Below are positions 12,445-27,100 of a stretch of DNA of 64,000 nt, one piece after another. Below the pieces are notes generated by a model, which had not been told where the DNA came from, ran no database searches, and worked only from the letters and a program-made list of their open reading frames with translations. Each line of letters opens with the position of its first letter. Position 1 is the stretch's first letter. The translations under genes and the position numbers were made by a program. The DNA is from Liolophura sinensis (lineage: Eukaryota; Mollusca; Polyplacophora; Chitonida; Chitonidae): positions 9,059,501 through 9,123,500 of the forward strand of contig NC_088303.1 of assembly GCF_032854445.1 (NCBI RefSeq), given 5' to 3'.

Positions 12445-12632
12445 TTGATTTATTTTTTTGATTGGAGTTTTACTACTGTACTGCAGAATTTATGGCCAGT
12501 ATTATGGTGTGAGGAAACCGAGCAGAGCCCTCGGAAACTCATGACCGTCTGTATGGGAATTGCTGACAGATCTTCCCACGAAGGGAAGGCCAGCACGAGC
12601 TGGACGGAGATTACAGCGATGCTAGAGGCTTG
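12445..12632 (-). repeat. SINE family A fragment
   Basis: Reverse-complement of the family A tail and body (tttttgattggagttttact, ggaaaccgagcagagccc). The tRNA head is degraded. Confidence 0.7.
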
Positions 12633-12668
12633 TGGATCATTGTGTTGCACCAGAACATTAACCGTAAC

Positions 12669-12893
12669 GCAGATGTCCCCAGAACTTCACAATGTAGATG
12701 TCCCTAGAACTCCACAACGCAGATGTCCCTAGAACTCCACAATGCAGATGTCCCCAGAACTCCACAACGCAGATGTCCCCAGAACTCCACAACGCAGATG
12801 TCCCCAGAACTCCACAACGCAGATGTCCCCAGAATTTCACAACACAGTTGTCCCCAGAACTCCACAATGCAGATGTCCCCAGAACTTTTTGTA
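12669..12893. repeat. 25-bp minisatellite, nine units
   Basis: Nine consecutive 25-bp units of the form gcagatgtccccagaactcc plus acaac/acaat. Several adjacent units are identical, so the array is young. Because 25 is not a multiple of three, the long frames seen on both strands are by-products of the periodicity, not genes. Confidence 0.95.
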
Positions 12894-13139
12894 AGATCAC
12901 CTTAGAAAGAGGACCACTATCAAACACTTTTTGAGTCACCACCGCTCTGAGAATAGTGCAGGGCTAACACAGTTCCAAGCCAGAAACTGAATTAACTGGC
13001 TGTTCAAAAACCCCTTTCTCAACCGTTAGTCGAGATACTAAACATTATGCATGGATGTATGGGTAGTGTTCTAGCTCTTGTGTTATTGGGAATTGAATGA
13101 CATCTATAAATGTAGGGATAACCTTTACTCAAGACAAGA

Positions 13140-13370
13140 TTATTTCACAGTGAATTTATTTTGTCACTGTCTGTGGGGCTTTGATGACAAACAGTTGAGC
13201 AGTCATGGAAGATCACTTATCTTCCACCAATCTGGTGAACTCCAGAAGTTAGTAAATTGCCAATGGTTGGTGGTTTATCCTGGGCAATCCAGTTTTCTCT
13301 GCCCATAAGACTGACCATTGTATAAGTGAAAAATTCTTCACCATGGCGTTAAAACAAGCAAATCAAAATA
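13140..13370 (+). repeat. SINE family G-like body and tail
   Basis: Shares agtaaattgccaatggttgg-type and tataagtgaaaaattcttc blocks with the element at 7157 and its tail near 7980-8045. Confidence 0.45.
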
Positions 13371-13380
13371 ATTGTTTTGA

Positions 13381-13497
13381 TTTATTTTTTTATTTGATTA
13401 GTGTTTTCTGCCGTACTCAAGAATATTTTACTTATATGACGGCAACCAGCATTATGGTGGGTGGAAACCGGGCAGAGCCTGGGGACCATCCACAGGT
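13381..13497 (-). repeat. SINE family A, 5'-truncated copy
   Basis: The reverse-complement tail and body end at the caggtt block. Flanking taattgttttga (13369-13380) and taattactttga (13498-13509) agree at 10 of 12 positions and may be an aged target duplication. Confidence 0.65.
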
Positions 13498-15437
13498 TAA
13501 TTACTTTGAGGTATATATATGACAAGAAGTCATGAAATGCAAGGCCTCAAGGGCCTTTATTCTTGCAACAATTGTACAAATAGCCAGGGCGTTAAAAACA
13601 TGGCCTTGATTGTACATGCCAAAAGCATCTTTTAATATATCACTATGCAAGCAGGAGTACTTCTGACTTAGTGACAGCTGGAAATGTTACCTGCTATGTA
13701 CACTAGCGGCCAAAGATCCCAATCTAAATGCACTCAACAATCAATGCCATCAGGGTACTGACAAGATCCCGTAACAGAAAAACACATTTGCTTGATATCT
13801 TTTGTTTTTTTCATTCTCATCGCAGAATAATCTCAGGATCTGTTTCTTAATTATTGATCAACAAGCTAATTAAATGCATAAAATATATAGAAAAAAAAAT
13901 AGAACCAACAAAAATGTGTACACAAAATCGTCTGTCATATTATTAATTACAAAACTCTTAAGGAAAAAACATCCCCAAAAACATACAATGTATCGACCAC
14001 AAAAAAGAAAAGAAAAAAAAAATTAGTTGGATGACATGGAAATAAAATTCCACTACTCACATCTGTCTATATAAATGCACATACTAGTACATTTCAATCA
14101 GACCTGGTCAGAGGTACTTCCATGGTTAACTAATTTTTCGCTCTTTAATTGTGAAGTAATGGATTGCCAAATAATTTAAATTAAACAGCAGGCCTAACCG
14201 AATTGCAGACTATATATTACATACACGTAAGCTAAAACACATCAGAATGGAGTAAGCCGTGAATTATTATGTTTTTTTTTTTTTTTTTTTGTTTTTTAAC
14301 AATAATCAACAATACCACATCTACGTGGTAGGAGCATACAAAATAATGGAAGTTCTCTTTGTGCAATTACACATACAGGTATGACAAAACTGTATCAAAG
14401 GCAGATTCACCTGGAAAGCTAACAGCTGCCACATACTACTGGCCACATAAGACTTCATCTCCCTCACAGATACTGGTAGTGTTCTCAGTTACATTATGCC
14501 ATTATTTGGTTATTTCAATTCCCAGATTTGTACTTCATACAGGTTTGCCCTTGATCTTTTACACGAGTTTTATCGTAATATACTTCACAGCTTGACTTCG
14601 TGCTGTCACATGTACCAAAACGGTACATTGGTAACAAGTTTGGGATAAACAAAGTCAATAACAGTCTCTGATACACAAAATACAGGTCACTTCATGTACA
14701 TATTTCCAGTAATGTATCAATAGCCAATTTGTCAACATAAATGACTGTATGTTCATTTGGCACACTATCATACTTTGTACATTCTGATGAATTTGTGAAA
14801 TTTAGCCAGACTAATGACGTGTACATGCACATATCGATCTCGAGCATTTTATTAATCTACATGCATCCACAAAATGCAAACTTCCAAACTCTGTTCAAGA
14901 AATGCACCTTAATATAAAATGACAAGACCTGAAGCTATTCCTTACCTGCTTTCGAAAAAGCCTTGAACATTCACCAGTACATAAAGCGTCTTGCCATTGG
15001 ACAGAGTTTATATGAAATTTTGTTTTAAACAACATCTTAAGTCATCCTTTCTGGTTGAATTTGTTGTAGACTTGGGGTACATGTACTTCTTTACAATGTA
15101 ATACTGCGTAATGAAAGGCCTTTGTAGAGGCTCATTCAGGGATTGTGTACCACAACAGATGGCTCTGCTTAAACTACAGCATCTAAACATATTCCACTCC
15201 ATTGGCAAGCTATCTGGCTGTCTTTATGGTTTTACTTTCAGCCACGTTCACACGGTCTGACTTGTACTATCAACTTCTCAAATTCAACTTCTTGTATCAA
15301 TAAAATCAAATAATTTACTGGAACCACATATTCTTGTGAGAGTCATTAAATAAAGAAACAAAATGGCTACTTACTACAACGAAGAAACGCTAATTTTAGA
15401 TTTTCCTGATGCGTATACATCAAGTCTGGCATAACAA

Positions 15438-15573
15438 GTTCATTTGTTTGATTGATGTTTTGCATCGTACTAAATAATATTTCACCTATGCAGCCGTGGC
15501 CAGCACTATGGTGGGAGGGAACCCGGCAGGGCCCTGGGGGCAACCCACAACCATCTGCAGGCTGCTGACAGAA
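15438..15573 (-). repeat. SINE family A, 5'-truncated copy with target duplication
   Basis: The reverse-complement tail and body stop at gcaggctgctgaca. Flanks ctggcataacaa (15426-15437) and ctggtataacaa (15574-15585) match at 11 of 12 bases. Confidence 0.75.
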
Positions 15574-16244
15574 CTGGTATAACAAAAAGCGCGTACCAAG
15601 AGTCGGTAATACAAATCCAAATGTGTGAACGAGGCATTCCCAAAATAAAAGCCTATATAATGGTCTAGTCAAATCCAGATTTCTATAAACCATTCCACAA
15701 TGATCATAGGCTAAGATCATTGTAACCACAATGGTAATACATGTGTAATTACTATGAAATTAGCCTACATTGTGGGCCCTGAAGTAAGCCTGTAACTTAA
15801 TGGTCACTGTCTGGTGGCAATACCTAAATAATAAAATGTGTTGAGAGATTTCATTTTTCAAGGTGACACAAGAGCGAAACTGCCCACATGTACAGTATGG
15901 CCAGTGATTACCTTCAAAGCAATTGCAGTTCTACATACTGTCTCAGTAAGATGTTTACCACATTGTCAATATTCAAAGACAACTATTAGCTGATAAGAGA
16001 ACAAGAAACACTGCTGACTGATTGTTGAGTGACATCTTGTGATTTTGTGGCCCTAGCATGTTTGACTTACCTACAGCATCCCAATGTTCTAATAAAGCCT
16101 GCTACACTTGAAATCCCATGAAGGGCATAGCTCACACCCATCAAGACCTCATAATGCAATTAGACTCTGTTTGATCAGATTAGCAATTCTGGAGTTAGTC
16201 ATTCATAGTACACTGATTATGTATAACAGTAAAATCAACCATTA

Positions 16245-16482
16245 TATGTAGCATGTGTAGGGGTTATGTAACATGTGTAGGGGTTATGTAGCATATATAG
16301 GGAGCATGTATTATGTAGCGGGGTAAGTAGAATTTAACAAGTGCAGAGGTATGTGGTATGTGCAGGGGGCATGTAGCATGTACAGAGGTATGAGGCAGGT
16401 GTTGGGGGCATGTAGCATGTGTAGGAGCCATGTAGCATGTGTAGGAGCCATGTAGCATGTGCAGAGGGTATGTGGCTTGTAC
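16245..16482. repeat. Degenerate minisatellite, unit about 18-21 bp
   Basis: Repeated catgtagcatgtgtagg-like units with drifting copies in direct orientation. They generate spurious repetitive frames. Confidence 0.8.
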
Positions 16483-17065
16483 ATGTTCTTTGTTTAAGCA
16501 CATCTGGTGTTTATACATGTATATACAAATAGATCTGACCAAAAGTCTTTGCTTGGAAATAACTCCTAGCCATAAAAAGATAGGCCACACACATACATAT
16601 ATAAATGTGTGTGTGTATATATATATATGTGAGTGTGTTAAAGAAACTTTGTTTATTAATAACTATCAACCCGTCCTGAATGGAAGCCATACTTGATCAC
16701 ACTTAATTAAGCATGCATTGTTGTACATTATTTAAGAATGCCATGTTTAATGTATATAATGAACTGTTTTGTTTGATTTTACCCTAATTTCTAAAGATTA
16801 GTATTATTACCCTTTTTGATCTCTCTCTGTGTATAGCTGTTCACAATGCTTTTGCATGTCCGCACTTGAATATTGGTTGTCCTAGTGACCATTTACTCCC
16901 TGGACACATGCCCGTGTACAAAGCCTGTATGTAGAACGGTTATACTTCATTTCTTGATAAGAACTTGACGTTCGAATCCTGCAGTCGGAATACAGATGTT
17001 GACAAGGTTTATTCGTTTTTTTATTCTATCATTTCTCCACATCAGAAAAATCTTACTTTTACACC

Positions 17066-17160
17066 TATATATATATATATATATCTATATATATATATCT
17101 ATCTATATATATATATATTATATATATACACACATACACACATACATACATACAATAGCA
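17066..17160. repeat. AT-rich microsatellite
   Basis: TA and ATCT repeats followed by acacatac repeats. Confidence 0.9.
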
Positions 17161-18163
17161 CCCTGCTCCTTTTGAATGCCTTTAGAATTGGGTCTTCTTG
17201 GTTGGGTAATGCTGTTAATACAATGCACATTACATACCTCTGCTCCAAGTTCATATATTAGTCCACATATTTCACTAATCGCTAAGCAATGAATGAGATG
17301 GCATTTGTACATGTATGAAAGCAGCTATGTTGTATAATCAAATCATCAGCTGTATTGTTTGACAACAATCTGATGAATACGATTCAACGTCCAATGGGAA
17401 TATTATTACATCCAATAATATTTGTCGGATTTGTTTCAAACGCCATACTCAAGAATCTTTCATTTACTTAACAACAGTCAGGTTTATGGGTTCTATGTTT
17501 AAGGTTTCTTAACAATGTGGGGGGAAATAGATTTGAACCAGTCACCAGTCACCTCATATGCCAAAGGATGAGATGTAAAAGTATAAAATGGCTATCAATT
17601 TCAAATGAAGATGTGACGAGGCTACATAACATCAAAAATGGAAAAACACACCGTGTTTATACAACATCTTGCAATGGTACATGGCAGATTCACTCAGAGG
17701 CAATTTGTACATGAAAACCAAATATGTACATTTTGGTTTACACACATTGTCAAGAAAAACAGCTGTTTGTTATGAACACTGCCCAGTTTTTTTCTTTCAC
17801 GAGTTTTTCTTTCACATTTGGCGTGTTTTCACGCTGAATGATTTAACGTCAAATGAAAACTGTTTGGTAGAAACAATTTTCTAAATTCGATCACCCAAAA
17901 CCTTTAATTTGCATGGCTTGATTTTGGGCAATTATTTACACAGGTTTCTTTAAGCACAACTCGTCACCAAATAATATTTTTACATGTACAACACTATGTA
18001 CATACATATAAATATAGTGAAAAAAAAAAAACTAACTCTTTCACTACGATGTCAATTTTGCATATCACACAGCCACACTCTATGCCCAATCACAAAGTCT
18101 TAGAGTTGTCTGCTCTTGTCATTAGGGTTATTCCCCTTTGAAAGCAGGGTAGGCAAGGTAGCC

Positions 18164-21100
18164 TTACACAAGATCCATACGCCGATAGTACAACAGATAA
18201 GGAACGCGAGGAGAAACAAACTTGAGCACTTGTTGTAGATTGACTTGTTTAACATTACTATCATCCATGTGAATCCAGCTGTTGATCCCAGTATGGTAGA
18301 CATCTGTTGTGTAATGGCCACCTGTAACGTTCTTCCCATGATGATAAACAACTGTGGGCAAACAGAAAAGGAATAACTCTATGGCTGTCATTTAAGGCAA
18401 CTTTTTTCATTAAGTCATAGTTTCTACAGTACAACTGTTATACTTCTAATTTTGACAATCTGCTTACACTGAAAACTCAAGAAGAAAGAGTCTGAGGCAT
18501 GGCCAAACAGAATTTGACCTTATTTACGGCCTAAAAATGTACATGTACAACTGTCAAGGGTTTCTGTCGGGCTGTGCCCGGTTTTCCTCTCACCATAATG
18601 ATAATAATAATAATAACTGACATATTCATCAGTATGGCCTAAAACACCAATCAAATAAATAAATACATATAGCTTTCAATTTTTCAGTCATAAGATGAGG
18701 AGTCACTAGATATGTGTACAAACATGGTGTCTTCTTGTGGCAGATCAAGTCCATGCTGTCAAAGCCCTGACACCACTGAAATATCATGCTAAAGACACCA
18801 GGCATAACACCCCATCCAGTCACATTACCCTGACACTGGGACAACCAGTCCGGTTTCCTTGTTCTAGCCTATCAGTGCTGAGCACCACGCGAGGCAGCAT
18901 TAGGTACCATTTTAAAGTCTTTGGTAAGACCTGACCCGTACTGATCCCAGGTTTCCCGACTTCCACACAAACCCTCTAACCATCCACACATGGCCACTGG
19001 CCGTTTTTACTACATGAAGTGGTACAAATATTGTCTGGATAACATGGGATGTCATACAAAACTCCACTTTATGGTGACATGAATCCAAAACCAAGCTCTG
19101 TTGACATTCACAAATCACATGTGCTGTGCAGATTATTCTGTTGTTTACAATATAATTTTTTTTCCTTTATTGTCAACCATACTTGTCAGATTATCACTAT
19201 TATTCATCATTTGCCATGTTATCTTTCACCTTGTGCCAAGGTGTATTGAATGACTGGACGACTGAACACCGCTCTGGCAGTATTTCACCCATATCATGAC
19301 AACAGGTCTTACTACCTTGACCTTGCAATGTGAATCAGAATTTTATTTTTGTGCAGTTAATTTATTGCCAAAGCATGATTATTCATGTACAAGTAATTTA
19401 CCTGCAAACAGTTTGTAATTTCTTTGACTTGCCGGCAGCTTTGAACGCACGTTGGGGGACAGTAAATCTGAATAATGTAAAAAACAGACATATTAACATT
19501 CTGATATTAACAAAATGACTCTTTGTACACACATCTATAACCCACAGATGTCAACGTTTACTTTCGCAATAACAATCAGCTCTCACCTTCGCTTTCAGAA
19601 ATTCTGTCTTTGTTCTAGTTACTTCATCTGACAATGAATTTAAAGCCACCACAGTAACATGACTCATTAAGTTTTATAAGGGATATGTTTGGGCTATAGC
19701 CTAACAGGATGTCTTCACTGGCATAGAAAACATATTGAGTTCATACAGGGGAAGTTTATTTTTAATCTTGAGCTGAAACATCAGTATTGCCTTTGGACAA
19801 ATGTTGAAATATTTCCTACAGCAATGTGTTATTACACTGCAGACCACACTAGCCTTTAACCCAGACCTTATTTCACATTCATATATATTGCTGTCTGTAT
19901 TCAATTCTTTATAGTCATACTGCAGAATTTTTCACTGATGTCATGGAACCCGAAGTTGGGGGAAGCGAAGAGGCAGGGGTAATCAACCAACCTTTGGTAT
20001 TACTGACAAACTTTCTCAGGTTCCATTGACTTGCACATCATTTTGGTGGAAGACAAGTGGACTTAAACGGCTGCGGAAATGGCCACATGAGTGCTGTTGA
20101 CCGATTACTGTTACCAAGTGAGAGCAGGGGAGTCTGCAAATTTCCTGCACTTTGTGCAAGCTACCAACTGAAAGGCTGGCAGGTTTGATAACTTTGCAGG
20201 ATTATTGGACAGCTATGTCTGAATACCAAAACTACTATTTTCCACAGGTCAGAGACATACATGCTCCTCACTCAATGACTGCTAAAATCCGTAGAGCATT
20301 TGCAGGTAGATGTGTAGTAAATTGCAATAGCCAAATGACAATACAGTACGCTGATAAATGAGTTATTGGCAATTGAATAGGGAGTTGAAATGAATTTTAC
20401 ATTATATGCAAATGTCTTTAAACATGCACTGAGCATTTCGTAGAGCACAGTGTAACATATAAGCTTGGTATATAAAACTACACATAATTTTGATATGATA
20501 CCAACACTTAAGTTTCTGATAAGCAAATAATTAAATTTCACACCAAACACATGGCTCTATTTATTTATTTACTTGATTGGTGTTTTACGCCGTACTCAAG
20601 AATATTTCACTTATACGACGAGGGCCAGCATTATGGTGGAGGGAAACCGAGCAAAACTCGAGGGAAACCCACGACCATCCGCAGGTTGCTGTCACATGGC
20701 TCTATATCATAAAAGTGGCTGAGCATGATCAGCATCAAACAAAATGTGGCTTGAAAGATCCTAAATACTGTACTTTCTGAAGACTAGATCATGGTAGACG
20801 AGGTAAGCTAACGTTTAAACTAGACCATTTTAGCATTTTAAGGGAACATTTTGAGTGTCACAAGAATGAGAGCTGCAGATCACATTTTGGTCATTTGGGG
20901 ATGTGTTCAGTGGTTTGTTCTCCTCCTCCTCCCCCCCCTCCCCCCCCATCATTCTCACACAAAACGGTAGCCTTCCCTCCAAGTTTATTTGGCTTTGAGA
21001 ACTGTGTACACTGACCTCTGTTGATTTCAAGGTCAGTTGCATAGTCTATCTTCTTCAGAAGTTTCTGACAGCCTCCGCTTTTGTCGTAAATAAAGAACTT

Positions 21101-24100
21101 GAGATGTAGAATAAGAACAGGGGGTAGTTCCTCAAGGGTAGTTCTGCGAGTCACTTCCACCTGTCAACACACAGGTATTTACTTCATATATTAATGTTTA
21201 AACCGATATATGCAAGAATGACAACGTACAACTGATTTCATTTGTGATCATGTGAACCATTAGACCATTAATATGTTGATAGAATAAATTAAACTTTTAA
21301 TACACACCCAAAAGAAAATCCTTAAAATCAATTTTAGACAAAAAATTCCTCCTCTGATTGTCGTTTAATGGCACTCATGTTATTTGAGACAAAAAGACTG
21401 ACACATTGTTTTTATAAGACAACTTGAAATTCTCACTATAAATCAACTTTTTAACAAACTCTCATTAAATACCATAAAATTTCCCCAGCAGACAACAGTC
21501 ATGAGTTCATGACAGTGAAGTGGATATCTCACCTGTGTCTTTGTTTTGGAGCAGGTAAATCCCTGTACAGACTCCTTACTGACCAAACCCTCAAGAGCCT
21601 CCTTCACTGTGTACACTTTCTCCGACTGAAACACAAAGCCATTGTAAACTGTTCACGTGCAAAAGTGAAAGTCATTTCCAAAGGCACAATCCTACATTAC
21701 ACTGCAGCAAGCCAGTATCTCCTTGAATTTCAATGAATACTACCTGGAAATACTCACGAGTCTTTACTGGAGGTACGAACGACCCCTCTCTCCTTCAGGA
21801 ATTTCTTCATAGGTTCACAAATGTTCAGAGCTCCTCTCAGCTCTAATCTAAAGTTTTTGTGCAACTTTTCAGGTTATGTCAGGTTCATGTTATAGTAATG
21901 GCAATCAAAAATAGCTGCCTATCATTTTCGACGGGTCACATAGCACAGTAGGACTATTACTACCTTTAACCAAGAAGTAATTTGAATTTGAAACTTTCCT
22001 ATGCGAAAGCTCTGAGTTTGACCAGGGAATTGCCACGCTCAATCTCTCAGATAACAGGTGTGCATATTGCATGACACGAAATTCTACGACAGGACTCCTG
22101 CTATTTGTGGACAAACACTAAATGAATTTGAATTATGAAATCTCACATTACAATTACTTCAAATTAAGACTGTATTACCTGGATATCCAGCTGAAGAGTG
22201 AAGAAGGGTTCCAACATGGCTGACTCCCGCGATCCTGCCTGGAAGACGGCCGAGCGGATCTGGCCGGCAAAAATGTCAGAAACGGGAGTCTTGGCAAAGT
22301 TAGCCTGATAAAGCAAGAAACGACATATAAGTGGGTAAAAACCGGAGCCCAAGGGATGTGAAATGGGTCTGTTGTTTTCTTCTATTTTAATTTTTCTTGT
22401 AGCTAATGACCAATTGGCTTCTACTACAAATGATAGGGTCTTCTCCGCCCACAAAATGCCTATCAGTTATTCTGTCTGTAATGTAGGACCCGGCCCCACC
22501 TTATCATGACATGACTTTAAACAGAATACATTGTACCAGAACGTCGAATTAAGACATACTGTCAGATTGTAGACATTTTCCCTTAACTTTTTTTTGGCAA
22601 CTAAGTCATTTATTTAATGCAGTACAATAGCAGAACTTGCTGTATAGTAACCCAAATGACAATTTTTTATTTTTAGCCCTTGCTACATCTTCCTCATGGC
22701 AAACACCAGAGAATGTCACAATGGAAATATCACAGTAGTTACTCTCCGCGGCTGCTGGTAGTGGTACATGAGCCTTTGCTGTCACCTTCAGTTTCTGAAA
22801 ACTAACAGGTGGAGAGCATCGCACACACAAACTACTCTGGGACTACTACAGGACTGTTTGCTTTAAATCTCGCGTGTACGCTGTAGTTTTCAGGAATTTA
22901 GGCGTATACACAAATTGTCATGGAAATTCAGTTCACTCTCTTTTAATTTTAGAAGCGTATCATCTAATTTTTAAGTGCATTTACGCCTGCACGCCCCTTA
23001 TCTGTAGCACTGGAGTCAAGGTCAAATGCCATACCCGCCATCTGAGGACTTCCACATTCTTCATTTTCACCATTTTGATCAGCCCAATGGTGCTGAGATT
23101 CATTTCCATTTGTGTCCTAATCGAGCATGAATATAGCTGAACAACAATCCTACTGTAATTTTGTAAACATTGAACAGGGGTCAAAATTACCAGCACAACC
23201 CCTAAGGAGGCTACCACCAGAACCAGGAATACGCAGGGCATGCTTCTGCAGGCGGCTCGTAAAGAACATAAATGATATAGAAGGCCTACTGTATGAAGAG
23301 TTCAAGCAGTGGGAGAAATATCCTTCCAGCATGTCAAATTTCTGAAAAAGCTATTTATCACTTGGTTCTTCATTGCCCAAGTCCACAACTTTAATCTGCC
23401 ATAGGTTACTGCTCAGACTATTGGACAGTGAGAGTAAACATGATGTCACCTTGCTGTCAATAATGGAGACGCAATGAAGCCATGACAAGATGAAGTTTCA
23501 CTACGCTTTTACTTGACTAAAAAAATCTAAAGAAATATTCGATACTGGTTTAAGATGCTTTGAATGGTAGTCTTTCAGTGGACATCACTATTAGTCAGGT
23601 GCCGTCTTTCACTTTAATGCAATTTGGCTTGTACGTAAACCATTATACTGATATAATTGATTGATGGTGTTTAAACGTATGTGTATGCCACACTAAGAAT
23701 ATTTCATTTATACCACAGCAATCAGGTTTACAGCTGGACAAAGCACAGGCAAAAATCTCCATGCTAAAACAAAACACCTGGCTGATCTACATGTATATAA
23801 CTGTGATGGATGGAACAAAGGAGAAGTTGTAAAGAGCATGTTAGACAGCTCTGCTTCAGGACAGTCATCAGAAAGCGCAATGCATACAATTGAATGTTTA
23901 CGCACAACACACCTTACGAGTAAAAACGCTTTTATTCCGTGGGCCGACTTGTTCCCACTGATCTTCCTCCTCACCATCAGCGCTCTGACCATCAGTCTCC
24001 AGGTAACCATTAGCAACCTCAGGCTCTGCCTCTGTTGTCAGGCAAAAATAACATGATATTGCACTTGTCAGACAGACTTCTAAAAACTATTCCAAATACT

Positions 24101-27100
24101 TTTACTTATATCTTTAAACCTTTGGAAACGAATTAAATGCATTTTAATGTTTGAATTCTATGGTGGCCTTTATGGAACATACTGCAAATGGCAGTGTACT
24201 TGTTTTAGACACTGTTCACTTACAGGTGAAACTTTTGTGATCATTATCTAAGTGACGTTTCTACATACAGACCTCTAAATGAAGTGATGTTAACAGCTTG
24301 AATGAGCTTTCTGTTGTACCCTGGATATACATGTACAAGTTCTGCCATACCTTGATGAAGATCATTGACACTGTTGACTTGAGCCACCTGTTTGATGGCA
24401 GCAGCCATCTCTTCATGAAGTCCATTTAGGACAAAGCTGAGGAATTCCTCGGCATCTTCTTGTTTACCTCCCTGATATACACAAAACAAAAAACACAGTT
24501 AAAATCCTGAATACTAATGGAAAAGTATGTAAGATGACTTCTTTCATAAAAAAAGCCCCAACAACAAGCTTCTGAAATGACAATAATTGGCAAAACTGAA
24601 ATTTCAGACACTGCACCAAAGATAGTTGGCTTGCTCTTGTACAAAATGTGTTTGACATTCACCTAAAAAATGTACGCACATGCAGTGTAAAGTTATCCTG
24701 AAGTCTGAGGACAAAAACTTCATTAAAAGCAGACGCTGAGCGAATGAAGGACAACACACAATTCAATATTACAGTCTTCTGGGAAATTCATACATATTTG
24801 CAGTTTTTACAGTTCAGAACTGTACAGTACCGTGTACAAAGCTGCAAACAAGTGGCAGGACATTGTCCCACACCAAATAGTATTTTGTCAGGACCAACTC
24901 AGAGGCACAGGACAAAACAGCCAGATAAGTAACAAAGGAACTTTTCTAATAATGTGAATAACTGGAAGATTTCCTGCGCCACCTTAAAAATTATTTTCAG
25001 GACGGTGCAGTCAAGCCTCGCAAGACTTTCACTTTTCTGCTAGTTTGGAGCAATATTGTTCAAGGGACACAACTGACCTTGAATGAGGAGCTGGACTCCA
25101 TAACTTGCAGCATCTTGTACACATTGGCTGGTTCAAATGCTGGGCCAGGAATAAGCTCTTGTACAATAACCTTCTTTTTACCTGCAACATTGAATGTTAT
25201 ATCATATTATGTTTCATAGGTACTGCACATAAAAAAAAAAACTCAGTGCACCGTGAAGATCTTGTTCATATTAACACATCCATATACACTTCATACACTA
25301 CACTGCATGGTTTTGAATCTTGATCACAGGAAATTAAAAAAAACACACTGCACAAATTTGGATCCTGATTGACTCAAATACACAGATTTCTCCGTTTCAT
25401 TTCGCCACGTAATCAGCACATGATCACTTTTTGTTACAATTGCCTTCCTTCTCTGTAGGTTGTCGTCATGGAAATGTTTTGCTCAGGTAAAAGTGAATAC
25501 ATATGCGTCTAACTGCCAGACTGCTGCCGTCTTTAACCATGTAAGCGATTCCTGAGCACCAGGTTAACTGTCTGCAGTTAAACTGAAATTTATTTATTTA
25601 TTTACTGTGTTTGTAACACAATCACCCACCTTTCTCAATTTTCTCCACTGGCTTTAACTGCATTGGGTAGAACTCATTCACAAACTCGACACTGAAATGG
25701 ATCATTAACAATTCAGTACATGTATCTCATGTATTACCACATTTGGATACACTATAGCCGTGCACACATTTACACGCTGAAAGCACATTCGAAGGAATAT
25801 TATCACTGTCATGCTCTACCCATCTTAAATTGAAATATTAACCTGAGTAACTTTTCATTCCTTTATTTTTTTTCCAAATAGCCATTTCCCACAATATTTC
25901 AATGATCTGAAAGCTATCAGACATACATGGGAGAATACAGTTGTAAAAGCCCAGCTGAATGTACCTCACCTGATAACATATCAGAAGCATAACTATCAAT
26001 ACATTTTATATATCTACAAAGTCCAGCCAGCTGGTGAAGTCTTCAGACTCTACTCACAGGCTATCCAAGATGGGGGTAGAGCTGGGTCCACGCGTCAGGG
26101 CAGGGAAGTTTGGCAGCTTCTGAAGCAAATGGTTTAAAGCAGGGCAGGCCAGCAGGGCTTGAAGAATCTCAACATCAGTTAAGGTAATAGATGCATTAGA
26201 ATCTAGATCAACATTTTCCTTTAGACCTGAGAAAATCTACTTTGTGGACGTGTTTATACGGTAGAAAACACAGCAGATCGCACGTGATATGTCCTCGCTG
26301 GTTGCTGGATGAGCTTCAGACATTCCCTAAAGTGCGTCCTCACGAATATTTCAGTCAGGAGTGTTGAGATGTGGAAATAAAACTAAGAAACGATTGACAG
26401 ACGGCAATGATGAACCGGATATTAAGCTAACAAGGTAACAAGTGCTACACATGAAACTATGGCATTCAGTAGCAGTGAATGCACTTGGTCAACTGTCTAC
26501 AGGTACGCAGGATGTTAACCATAGTTCAGCTAAGGACTCTCGGCCAGCTGCACATCAAATTTTTGATGGAAAATTAAATTAAATTAATCAACATGTGTAT
26601 GCTGAATTGCTGTTGATTTTTGTGTACATAGATCTGTCACCGAGTGAAGAGTAAGTAATCTGCCCTCAAGTTGACCTACATATAGATTGCACAGCTTCAT
26701 GTCCATGACATGATATAGTTTGTTTTCATACGTTTATACTGTATGCCGCACCAACCTATCCTCCCTGCGGTTGGAACAACCCTGCTGGACACTATGACAT
26801 TACTCTTACACAACTCATCGTCTCATCAGAATTATTGATAAATAATTCTATAACATGAGATACATGAACTCAATGAGACTAAGTCGTTGAGTTTTTATTA
26901 CAAGAAAATATGTTTCATGCTGTTTTCAATAATTTTCATATTGTACCTTCTCCATAAATTGAGACAATCCCTAACTGAGTAACCCTGAAGTAACCTGGAA
27001 GTGACACTACAGTGACAGCCGTGACACAGTATGCGCATAACAATACACAAGTTGTAAGCTACACTGTGGTACATGTACCTGGCAATATTCTGACAAAGGT

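Larger units (their letters stand above)
8387..18163. other. Convergent intergenic region, phosphatase to USP10
   Basis: I see no protein-coding exon here. The proximal parts must contain the 3'UTRs of both genes. The first aataaa hexamers on the plus strand after the phosphatase stop are near 10381-10415; I could not assign a polyadenylation site for USP10. The rest is SINEs, a DNA transposon and tandem repeats, listed separately, plus AT-rich unique sequence (about 13.5-15.4 kb and 15.6-16.2 kb). Confidence 0.6.

Noticed and set aside
12698-12942. Overlapping repetitive frames of 60-94 codons on both strands
   Set aside because: They are produced by the 25-bp minisatellite, whose period shifts frame each unit.
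15367-15729. 120-codon minus-strand frame
   Set aside because: Its middle is translated SINE family A sequence and the flanks have no protein similarity I recognise.
16264-16590. 108-codon frame rich in His, Pro and Thr on the minus strand
   Set aside because: Arises from the 18-21 bp minisatellite at 16245-16482.
20152-20361. 69-codon frame starting [12 protein letters not shown]
   Set aside because: Sits in a USP10 intron on the opposite strand with no recognised domain or splice partner.
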